Shown one piece after another: positions 1-4,806 of a stretch of DNA of 5,852 nt. The translations under genes were made by a program, and so were the position numbers. The stretch covers positions 1 through 5,852 of the forward strand of contig CAMODR010000095.1 of NCBI GenBank assembly GCA_946611495.1, given 5' to 3'. The stretch's first letter is position 1, and each line of letters opens with the position of its first letter. Source of the DNA: an uncultured Methanobrevibacter sp. GTDB taxonomy: Archaea; Methanobacteriota; Methanobacteria; Methanobacteriales; Methanobacteriaceae. The notes under the pieces were generated by a model, which saw only the letters and a program-made list of their open reading frames with translations, made no database searches and was not told the origin of the DNA.

Positions 1-211
1 TAACAAGTTTAAATCAAGTTTACAAGATTAAATCAATTTAACAAACTAAAACAAAATTAGTTAAATGAAATCAATATTACACGATCAAATCAATTTAACA
101 AACTAAAACAAAATTAGTTAAATGAAATCAATATTACACGATCAAATCAATTTAACAAACTAAAACAAATTTAGTTAAATGAAATCAATATTACACGATT
201 AAATCAATTTT
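1..211. repeat. 57-bp tandem repeat array, three full units plus degenerate ends
   Basis: Three head-to-tail 57-bp units lie at 30-86, 87-143 and 144-200. The first two are identical. The third differs at two bases: A to T at unit position 27 and C to T at position 57. A fourth unit starts at 201 and loses similarity after about 10 bases. Positions 11-29 match the last 19 bases of a unit with three mismatches, so the array decays upstream and may extend past the window edge. Each unit holds two related sub-blocks, AAATCAATTTAAC near its start and AAATCAATATTAC near its end, and a small inverted repeat AACTAA/TTAGTT. Every reading frame on both strands has a stop codon in each unit, so it is not coding. 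There are no variable spacers, so it is not CRISPR. The near-identity suggests recent expansion or homogenisation. Function is unknown. Confidence 0.95.
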
Positions 212-240
212 AATATTGAATCATTTTTCAATTGATTTAA
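199..240. repeat. 11-bp perfect inverted repeat at the end of the repeat array
   Basis: TTAAATCAATT at 199-209 is the exact reverse complement of AATTGATTTAA at 230-240, with a 20-base loop. The left arm is the junction of the last full 57-bp unit with the partial one; the right arm is unique sequence. A second, competing pair is TCAATATT (185-192) with AATATTGA (212-219). The structure sits 75 bp before the start codon of the wall-protein gene, around its expected promoter, so it could be a regulator site or a DNA hairpin. High AT content raises the chance of coincidence, but 11 perfect pairs are notable. Confidence 0.6.
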
Positions 241-243
241 ATC
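235..243 (+). promoter_or_regulatory. candidate box A promoter of the wall-protein gene
   Basis: ATTTAAATC resembles an archaeal TATA box. A start about 25 bp downstream, near 262-268, would leave a leader of roughly 50 nt before the ATG at 315. The surrounding DNA is very AT-rich and other placements are possible. The box overlaps the right arm of the inverted repeat at 230-240, so a protein bound there could affect transcription. Confidence 0.3.
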
Positions 244-303
244 TAAATTTTAATTGAGATAGGCCAATAGAGGAATAATAGTAAAATGGAATTTGATTGA
301 ATT

Positions 304-309
304 GAGGTG
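304..309 (+). promoter_or_regulatory. ribosome binding site of the wall-protein gene
   Basis: GAGGTG lies five bases before the ATG at 315. The same motif and spacing precede the 2-phosphoglycerate kinase gene in this window, which supports this start. The earlier ATG at 286 is followed by a stop after four codons. Confidence 0.85.
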
Positions 310-314
310 TTATT

Positions 315-2120
315 ATGAAGAAAAAACTAATTTTCTTAACTTTGATGATACTGGTCTGTTTTACTATAAACAGTGTTTGTGCTCAAAGTTTAGAAAATTT
401 AAATTGCAATGATGGATTTGATGACTGTGATTTAGTCAAGGATTCAAGTGCAAAAACACTGAAATCAAGTGGATTAAGCAGTGCAAATAAACTTGCAGCA
501 ACAAACAAAACTACAACAGTTGCAAAATCAGCAGCTACAACTGTAAAAACAACAACAAAAGCAACAAACACAACAAAAGCAAGCACAACTGTAAAAACAG
601 CTACAAAAACAACTACAAATGCAAAAACTAGTGCTAAAGTAAATAAAACTACTGTCAATACTAAAACCTTAGCAAAAGGTTCAAGCAGCTTTATGACTTA
701 TGTTAACAAAAATGGTAAGCTTCAGGATCCAATTACCATAAGCAATAAGAAATATAAAGCTTCAGAGTATCTGTACTTAATTTCTAAGGCAGTAAGCAAT
801 ATCTCCAATGAGAAGATAGAAATTAAAGATAAAACTGTTACAAATTACAGCAATACTAACTGCAAATCAATTAATGGAACTATAAATAAAACAGAATATG
901 TCCAATTGGCAAGCAAAACCTATAAGTTTATTGAAAAAAATAAACGTGCTCCAAATTGGGTTTCATCATCAAAAGGCAAAATACCACGTAATCAATTAAT
1001 ACTTGCTTTAAGCAAATGCTTAGATTACTATAACAAGAATAATAAATTGCCAAGTTCCATTAAATTAAATGATTTGGACTTGAACAAGATTAAGCAAAAG
1101 ATTGACAGCAGCAAAAAAGCTATAAACAGCACTAAAAAGGCAAACGCTACAAAAACAAATGTTAGTGCTAAAACAACTAAGAGCAGTAACACAACTATTA
1201 AAAAGACTAATACAACTGCTAAAAAAACAACAACAAGCACTAAAACCAATACAACTAAAACAAGTTCAACTAAAACAAACACCAAGACAAATAAAACATT
1301 AGTTGAGACTACATTAGATTCAATTAAAAGTATTCTAAACAATATTGCAAATAAGTTGAATCCTGTTAAAAACATATTGTCCATTAGCAAAAGCAATGAA
1401 AAAAGCATTGCTCTAAATACAAGTAAACTAAATGTTAAGGTAAGTGGCAAAACTAGTGTAAACGTTAAAGTTAGTGCTAAAGACACTAAAACATCCACTA
1501 GCACTAAAAAAACTAACACTACAACTACTAAAAAAACTAACACAAGCAGTAGCAAAGCCTCTACAAGCACTAAAAAGACAAACACAAGCACAAGCACTAA
1601 AAGCTCTTTGACAGCTAAATATTTAAACACTTCCATATTGAATGACAAGTATCTTGGAGAGTCTCTCAAAAAATACTTGTCTGCCAGCAAGAATTGTCAA
1701 GTTTCCAATACACTGATAAAAAGTCTTGCAAAAAAACTAACTTCCACCCTTAAAACAGATTTTAAGAAAGGGGAGAAGATATTCAATTGGGTTCGTGACA
1801 ATGTGGGATATTCTAAATATAGAAACACTAAAAAAGGTGCTTTGCAAACCTTAAAATCCAAATCAGCTAATTGTGTAGATCAAGCACACCTTGTTGTTGC
1901 ATTATCTAGAGCAGCAGGACTTCCTGCAAGATATGTCAATGGAAACAACTGCAAATTTACATCAGGTTATGTTTCAGGACATGTCTGGGCACAGGTTCTT
2001 GTAGGAAATACTTGGGTTGTAGCAGATACAACAAGCTCTAGAAATAAGTTTGGAGTTGTGAATAACTGGAATGTTAAAAATTACCAATTGGTTGGAAAGT
2101 ACAGTTCAATCAGTTTTTAA
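315..2120 (+). CDS. secreted pseudomurein-binding wall protein with C-terminal transglutaminase-like (Cys-His-Asp) domain
   Basis: The protein has 601 residues. Residues 1-24 form a signal peptide (KKK, hydrophobic core, VCA-Q cleavage site). A Lys/Thr/Ala linker at about 57-120 precedes a region resembling the pseudomurein-binding repeat family: one repeat at about 123-163, a more divergent one at 195-236, and possibly a partial third at 236-250. Lys/Thr/Ser linkers follow at about 264-330 and 386-432. The C-terminal domain (about 463-595) has the transglutaminase/peptidase C71 signature, with a likely triad of Cys520 (in SANCVDQA), His556 (in SGHVWAQ) and Asp571 (in VADTT). Archaeal phage pseudomurein endoisopeptidases (PeiW/PeiP type) combine the same domain types, so this may cut or remodel pseudomurein cross-links, or be an adhesin-like protein fixed to the wall. 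I count 19 N-x-S/T sequons, all before residue 441. No C-terminal membrane anchor is visible; retention would be through the binding repeats. Architecture is well supported; catalysis is inferred. Confidence 0.88.
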   Translation: MKKKLIFLTLMILVCFTINSVCAQSLENLNCNDGFDDCDLVKDSSAKTLKSSGLSSANKLAATNKTTTVAKSAATTVKTTTKATNTTKASTTVKTATKTTTNAKTSAKVNKTTVNTKTLAKGSSSFMTYVNKNGKLQDPITISNKKYKASEYLYLISKAVSNISNEKIEIKDKTVTNYSNTNCKSINGTINKTEYVQLASKTYKFIEKNKRAPNWVSSSKGKIPRNQLILALSKCLDYYNKNNKLPSSIKLNDLDLNKIKQKIDSSKKAINSTKKANATKTNVSAKTTKSSNTTIKKTNTTAKKTTTSTKTNTTKTSSTKTNTKTNKTLVETTLDSIKSILNNIANKLNPVKNILSISKSNEKSIALNTSKLNVKVSGKTSVNVKVSAKDTKTSTSTKKTNTTTTKKTNTSSSKASTSTKKTNTSTSTKSSLTAKYLNTSILNDKYLGESLKKYLSASKNCQVSNTLIKSLAKKLTSTLKTDFKKGEKIFNWVRDNVGYSKYRNTKKGALQTLKSKSANCVDQAHLVVALSRAAGLPARYVNGNNCKFTSGYVSGHVWAQVLVGNTWVVADTTSSRNKFGVVNNWNVKNYQLVGKYSSISF

Positions 2121-2129
2121 TTGCATTCT

Positions 2130-2192
2130 AAAAAAGAATAATGGTTTTAATCAGCTATCTTTTTAGATACTGGTTAAAATCATTCTATTTTT
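2130..2192. terminator. bidirectional terminator-like compound hairpin
   Basis: A 15-bp stem pairs 2140-2154 with 2170-2184, with two G-T wobbles and no mismatches. It is topped by a further five pairs (2156-2160 with 2165-2169) closing a TTTT loop, with only C2155 bulged. On the plus side it is followed by TTTTT at 2188-2192. On the minus side the six A at 2130-2135 read as six T. It starts about ten bases after the stop codon of the wall-protein gene and faces the convergent tRNA gene, so it probably stops transcription in both directions. Confidence 0.7.
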
Positions 2193-2309
2193 AATAATAA
2201 TCATAAAATAAGTCCAATAAATTAAAATACAAAAAACAGTTTAAGAAAATGAAAATATATAAAATAAAGATCAAATTGTTAAAAAATAATTATAAAACCA
2301 ATAAAAATA

Positions 2310-2325
2310 AGAAAAATTGAAAAAG
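2310..2325 (-). terminator. T-rich terminator of tRNA-Ser
   Basis: On the minus strand, directly after the mature 3' end, the sequence reads CTTTTTC and then TTTTTC, followed by more T-rich DNA. Short oligo-T runs without a hairpin are a common archaeal termination signal after stable RNA genes. Confidence 0.5.
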
Positions 2326-2409
2326 CGCCGGGACGGGGATTTGAACCCCGGAGGTCTATTGACCATCGGATTAGCAGTCCGACGCCGTACCAGGCTGGGC
2401 CATCCCGAC
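2326..2409 (-). tRNA. tRNA-Ser (anticodon GCU)
   Basis: This is an 84-nt type II tRNA on the minus strand. The acceptor stem GTCGGGA/TCCCGGC has seven pairs including one wobble, and the discriminator base is G, as usual for serine. The anticodon stem-loop is TCGGA-CTGCTAA-TCCGA, giving anticodon GCT, which reads AGC/AGU. The long variable arm has a GGTC/GACC stem, typical of tRNA-Ser. The T arm is CGGGG-TTCAAAT-CCCCG. The 3' CCA is not encoded. There is no sign of an intron. It stands alone between the convergent wall-protein gene and the SRP RNA gene, with its own promoter. Confidence 0.97.
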
Positions 2410-2466
2410 ATAACAAATGAAAAAAAGTATTACATAAAATGCAACATTTACTATTATGTTAAAACA

Positions 2467-2476
2467 TATTTATAAA
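2467..2476 (-). promoter_or_regulatory. box A promoter of tRNA-Ser
   Basis: Read on the minus strand this is TTTATAAATA, preceded by a purine-rich AAAAAG that fits a BRE. It would place the transcript start near 2443-2447, leaving a 5' leader of about 35 nt to be removed by RNase P before the mature end at 2409. Confidence 0.65.
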
Positions 2477-2521
2477 CTTTTTCTTTTTATTAAATTAGAT
2501 TCTGATTCTTTAAAAATATCT

Positions 2522-2536
2522 TTAGAAAAAAAGAAT
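2522..2536 (-). terminator. oligo-T terminator of SRP RNA
   Basis: The minus strand reads TTCTTTTTTTCTAAA here, with seven consecutive T opposite A2526-2532, about 20 bases beyond the probable 3' end of the SRP RNA. It fits archaeal T-tract termination. It lies upstream of the tRNA box A, so the two RNA genes are probably separate transcripts. Confidence 0.6.
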
Positions 2537-2556
2537 TATATGAAATAATATTCAAA

Positions 2557-2861
2557 CGGCACATAAAGGAGTGGACAATCTTCATCAAACAAGGTTATCT
2601 AAAAAACTAACTCCACCTCGCGGTTCTACAAGCATCAGCTGTAAATGGTAGAGCTGCTCCTTTCCAGGCCTGACACGTTCCCACAATAAAGATAGTTAAG
2701 AATTACCCTCCAGTAAGACCCCTATCACCATTGATCCTGCAGGACGAAGCTTCTATATTAGCTTTTTAGGCCTTGATTAAATCCAAAAGCCGCCTCCTAA
2801 ATTTCGACCACACCAAAGGAGATTTGTGCTTACAGAGGACTCCTAACCCTCCAGTCTAGCC
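2557..2861 (-). ncRNA. signal recognition particle RNA (archaeal 7S RNA)
   Basis: This is the RNA scaffold of the archaeal SRP, which binds SRP19 and SRP54 and directs ribosomes making membrane and secreted proteins to the membrane. On the minus strand, helix 8 is clear at 2647-2676: GTCAGG, then CCT-GGAA-AGG with a GGAA tetraloop, then AGCAGC, the conserved SRP54-binding site. The 5' end (GGCTAG, GGAGGGTTAGGAG) and the TGTAA motif at 2830-2834 belong to the Alu domain. About 305 nt is normal for archaeal 7S RNA, and no long reading frame covers it. The 5' end near 2861 is set by the TATA box 27 bp upstream. The 3' end near 2557 is approximate and rests on GCC there pairing with the 5' GGC. 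Confidence 0.93.
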
Positions 2862-2882
2862 AATATATAATATCTTTTTAAT

Positions 2883-2892
2883 ATTATATAAA
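2883..2892 (-). promoter_or_regulatory. box A promoter of SRP RNA
   Basis: On the minus strand this reads TTTATATAAT, close to the archaeal consensus, with AATAAAG just upstream as a possible BRE. Its centre is about 27 bp from the proposed RNA start at 2861, the expected archaeal spacing. It is the best promoter in the window. Confidence 0.75.
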
Positions 2893-3060
2893 CTTTATTA
2901 ATAAATTAGAAATTCTTATTAAAAAGACATAATATATTAGAAATAGGCAAAGTATATAGGAAAAACCAAAGAAAAACAGCAGAATAAAACAAAAAATACA
3001 AAAATAAAAACAAAAACCTTAAAAATAGAATAAAAGAGATAAGATTACTAAAATAGAACT

Positions 3061-3113
3061 AAAAAAAAGTAAAAAATAGAAACAGAATAACTATAGCAGC
3101 AACTATAATTATT
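3061..3113 (-). terminator. terminator of the kinase-CBS operon
   Basis: An imperfect hairpin pairs AATAACTATAG (3086-3096) with CTATAATTATT (3103-3113), ten of eleven positions, around a six-base loop. Its inner arm includes the CBS gene stop codon at 3109-3111. On the minus strand it is followed by T-runs of six (opposite 3071-3076) and eight (opposite 3061-3068). Either the hairpin or the T-runs could end transcription; the T-runs are the more typical archaeal signal. Confidence 0.55.
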
Positions 3114-3507
3114 CTTTTAGGATTTTAATTATATCCCCATCAGATATAATTCCAACGAGTTCACCATTATCCACTACAGGCAATTGATTGATAATGCTAT
3201 CTCCAGGAGCATTGTTAAACATTACATCAATAGCTTCTTTTATAGTGCATTCAGAATTAACTGTTGCAACATCAGTTACCATTACACTTTTTACTTTAGT
3301 TCCATATTGATACTTGTCCAATATCAAGTTATGTCCTAAATCAGTAGCAGTTACAATACCTACCATCTTTCCATCATCTAAGACAGGCATTGCACTGATC
3401 TTATATCTCATTAACTTTTCAAATGCAAAAACGGTTTCAACATCTGGTTCGATGGTGTAAACGTCTTTTGTCATTAAATCCTTAACTTTAGTCTCATTCA
3501 ACATCAT
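3109..3507 (-). CDS. two-CBS-domain protein
   Basis: The 132-residue protein is essentially a single CBS pair (Bateman module) with no attached enzyme or DNA-binding domain. CBS1 covers about 8-61 and CBS2 about 72-131. Each ends in the ribose-binding pattern G-h-h-T/S-x-x-D: GIVTATD at 50-56 and GIISDGD at 119-125. Both sites therefore look able to bind an adenine nucleotide or a similar ligand. CBS2 has a longer loop around NNAPGDSI (98-105). The start overlaps the 3' end of the 2-phosphoglycerate kinase gene by 14 nt. GGAGG at 3513-3517, inside that gene, lies five bases before the ATG at 3507; the next codon is also ATG, so Met2 is an alternative start. The arrangement suggests one mRNA with coupled translation. 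A regulatory role as an energy or ligand sensor is typical of the family; its target is unknown. Confidence 0.9.
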   Translation of the reverse strand: MMLNETKVKDLMTKDVYTIEPDVETVFAFEKLMRYKISAMPVLDDGKMVGIVTATDLGHNLILDKYQYGTKVKSVMVTDVATVNSECTIKEAIDVMFNNAPGDSIINQLPVVDNGELVGIISDGDIIKILKE

Positions 3508-4399
3508 TCATTCCTCCATATGTATTTGAAATTGTCTCTATTATATAATCCAATGTTGTGATTACATCAATGTTATCTATTAAAGGAACCCCTTCCTTTT
3601 TAGCTTGGTCATATAAATAATTGTTTGTTTTTCTAATGGCCTCAAAATTATCCAAATATTTATCTACAGGCCGATTAGTCCAAACTCCACTGCAACGGGA
3701 GTAGAACCTATTCTTATGCATTTCCTCATCGCTTAAGGTAAGTGCAAACATAACTACATTGTCCCTTTCCATCAATTCCTCCTTAATGAATCCAGGAACA
3801 ATATGCACACCTTCAACTATAATGCTTATTCCTTCAGTCAAAGCCCTTTCAATAACCGCTTCAACACCTACGCTTACAGTGTCTACATGGTCCCTAAATC
3901 CAATCAGCACATGATCAAATTCTGGAGGAGGTGTAACTCTAAGAGACTTATAAGCGGAAAAGGAAGACTCATGAATTACAGGACTTAAATCCTTAGATAC
4001 GATTTTACGCATGACTTCACGTATCATATCTGTGCTTATCATGGTTTTAATACCTAATCTGTTGGATATCTCAAAAGCAATTGAAGAGGTACCAACTCCA
4101 GACGGACCTCCTAACAATATGATTAAAGGTTCTTTAACCTGACGGATTTTTCGCCATTTTAAATATCTTTCTGCGACTGCAGGATCTTCTTTTTTAAGAA
4201 AATCCACTATTATGTCAACCATTTCAGCACTGGTTATATCAGTTATGCCTTTTTTATTTAAATCATCTTCAATTAGTGAGGCTATTTCATAGGCCTTATC
4301 AGGACTCAATTCAGCACGAATAAGCGATCTTGATAGAATACCTTTAGAAAAACGTCTAGTATATTCCTTATTGTCAAATATACCATGAACATTAATCAT
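3494..4399 (-). CDS. pgk2: 2-phosphoglycerate kinase (cyclic 2,3-diphosphoglycerate pathway)
   Basis: The 301-residue cytoplasmic protein matches the methanogen 2-phosphoglycerate kinase family in length and architecture. The enzyme converts 2-phosphoglycerate and ATP to 2,3-diphosphoglycerate, which a separate synthetase cyclises to cDPG, an abundant solute and phosphate store in Methanobacteriales. Residues about 1-85 resemble an ATP-cone regulatory domain (FSKGILSRSLIRAEL, then ITSAEMVDIIVDFL). The kinase domain starts with hydrophobic LIILL and the P-loop GGPSGVGTSS at 97-106. ISTDMIREVMR (121-131) and VEGVHIVPG (195-203) look like substrate-site segments, and the Arg-rich RFYSRCSG (231-238) is probably the lid. 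The usual Walker A lysine is Thr104 here. The start is set by GAGGTG at 4405-4410, five bases before the ATG. The first gene of an operon with the CBS protein. Identification rests on recalled family features. Confidence 0.87.
   Translation of the reverse strand: MINVHGIFDNKEYTRRFSKGILSRSLIRAELSPDKAYEIASLIEDDLNKKGITDITSAEMVDIIVDFLKKEDPAVAERYLKWRKIRQVKEPLIILLGGPSGVGTSSIAFEISNRLGIKTMISTDMIREVMRKIVSKDLSPVIHESSFSAYKSLRVTPPPEFDHVLIGFRDHVDTVSVGVEAVIERALTEGISIIVEGVHIVPGFIKEELMERDNVVMFALTLSDEEMHKNRFYSRCSGVWTNRPVDKYLDNFEAIRKTNNYLYDQAKKEGVPLIDNIDVITTLDYIIETISNTYGGMNDVE
3513..3517 (-). promoter_or_regulatory. internal ribosome binding site of the CBS gene
   Basis: GGAGG on the minus strand lies within the last codons of the kinase gene, five bases before the CBS start codon. 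Ribosomes ending the kinase at 3494 pass through this site, so re-initiation or coupling is likely. Confidence 0.8.
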
Positions 4400-4404
4400 A
4401 ATCT

Positions 4405-4410
4405 CACCTC
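4405..4410 (-). promoter_or_regulatory. ribosome binding site of pgk2
   Basis: GAGGTG on the minus strand, five bases before the ATG at 4399, matches the site used by the wall-protein gene and fixes the start codon. Confidence 0.85.
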
Positions 4411-4449
4411 TTAAAATTGATTGAAAAATATTTATTTTTGAAATTGTTT

Positions 4450-4459
4450 AATAAATATA
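4450..4459 (-). promoter_or_regulatory. candidate proximal promoter of pgk2
   Basis: The minus strand reads TATATTTATT. Used as box A, it would start transcription near 4430 and leave a leader of about 30 nt, normal for an archaeal gene. It is less like the consensus than the box at 4559-4566, and the region is so AT-rich that either may be accidental. Confidence 0.3.
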
Positions 4460-4558
4460 GTTAAATTATCTAAATTTTAAAATTAAAGCCTTTAAAATCA
4501 AAATAAGCTTAAATAAAAAAGATAGATTTTTACAAAGTATATTATTAGTTATTATTAA

Positions 4559-4566
4559 TATATAAA
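4559..4566 (-). promoter_or_regulatory. candidate distal promoter of pgk2 (consensus box A)
   Basis: The minus strand reads TTTATATA, an exact match to the archaeal consensus. A start near 4535 would give pgk2 a leader of about 135 nt, or serve a small RNA. The motif can also be read as TATATAAA on the plus strand, though no plus-strand gene follows. Confidence 0.35.
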
Positions 4567-4754
4567 ATTAACCTATTATAAAGTTTTATACTTGAATTTC
4601 AATAGTTAAAAATTGTACATCAATGATAAAATTTTTACATAAAAAACAAGCCTAATATTGAAAATTAAAATGAAAATAAATTGAAATAATAAAAAGACAA
4701 AACAATAAAAGTTGCAAAAATAAAAAAAGAAAATAAAAAATACAAATAATAAGT

Positions 4755-4798
4755 AAAAAAAAGAAAAAAAGAAATTAAAAGATATAAAACAAAAAAAA
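4755..4798 (-). terminator. T-tract terminator of the cation transporter gene
   Basis: On the minus strand, eight T lie opposite 4791-4798, starting eight bases after the stop codon. Seven follow opposite 4764-4770 and eight opposite 4755-4762. No hairpin is evident. Serial T-runs fit factor-light archaeal termination. Confidence 0.6.
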
Positions 4799-4806
4799 GA
4801 GTAGAA

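Larger units (their letters stand above)
4411..4806. other. 396-bp intergenic region without a gene
   Basis: I find no convincing reading frame or structured RNA here. The part next to pgk2 (4411-4600) holds the two candidate promoters, a 12-bp palindrome AATTTTAAAATT at 4473-4484, and TATAAA-GT-TTTATA near 4577-4590. Either could be an operator, but AT content makes chance likely. From about 4650 to 4800 the plus strand is nearly all A with a few G, so the transcript running off the transporter gene is strongly U-rich. Confidence 0.7.

Noticed and set aside
30..200. Possible CRISPR array
   Set aside because: The units are contiguous 57-bp tandem copies with no unique spacers between constant repeats, and no cas gene is in the window.
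315..386. Lipoprotein signal at Cys23
   Set aside because: The residues before Cys23 (N-S-V) do not form a lipobox, and the following VCA-QS fits a normal signal peptidase site.
383..658. Minus-strand open frame of 91 codons with Val/Phe/Ala-rich product
   Set aside because: It is antisense to the Lys/Thr-rich linker of the wall protein; its hydrophobic composition is the mirror of A/C-rich codons, and it has no ribosome binding site.
1028..1690. Minus-strand open frame of 220 codons resembling a membrane protein
   Set aside because: It is antisense to the second and third Thr/Lys linkers. The Leu/Val runs come from reading ACT/AAA/ACA codons backwards, while the sense frame has clear domains.
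2557..2861. Riboswitch or group II-like RNA in the GC-richer block
   Set aside because: The helix 8 motif with GGAA tetraloop, the Alu-type TGTAA motif and the length identify it as SRP RNA.
3803..3988. Plus-strand open frame of 61 codons
   Set aside because: It lies wholly inside the well-supported 2-phosphoglycerate kinase gene on the other strand and has no recognisable motif.
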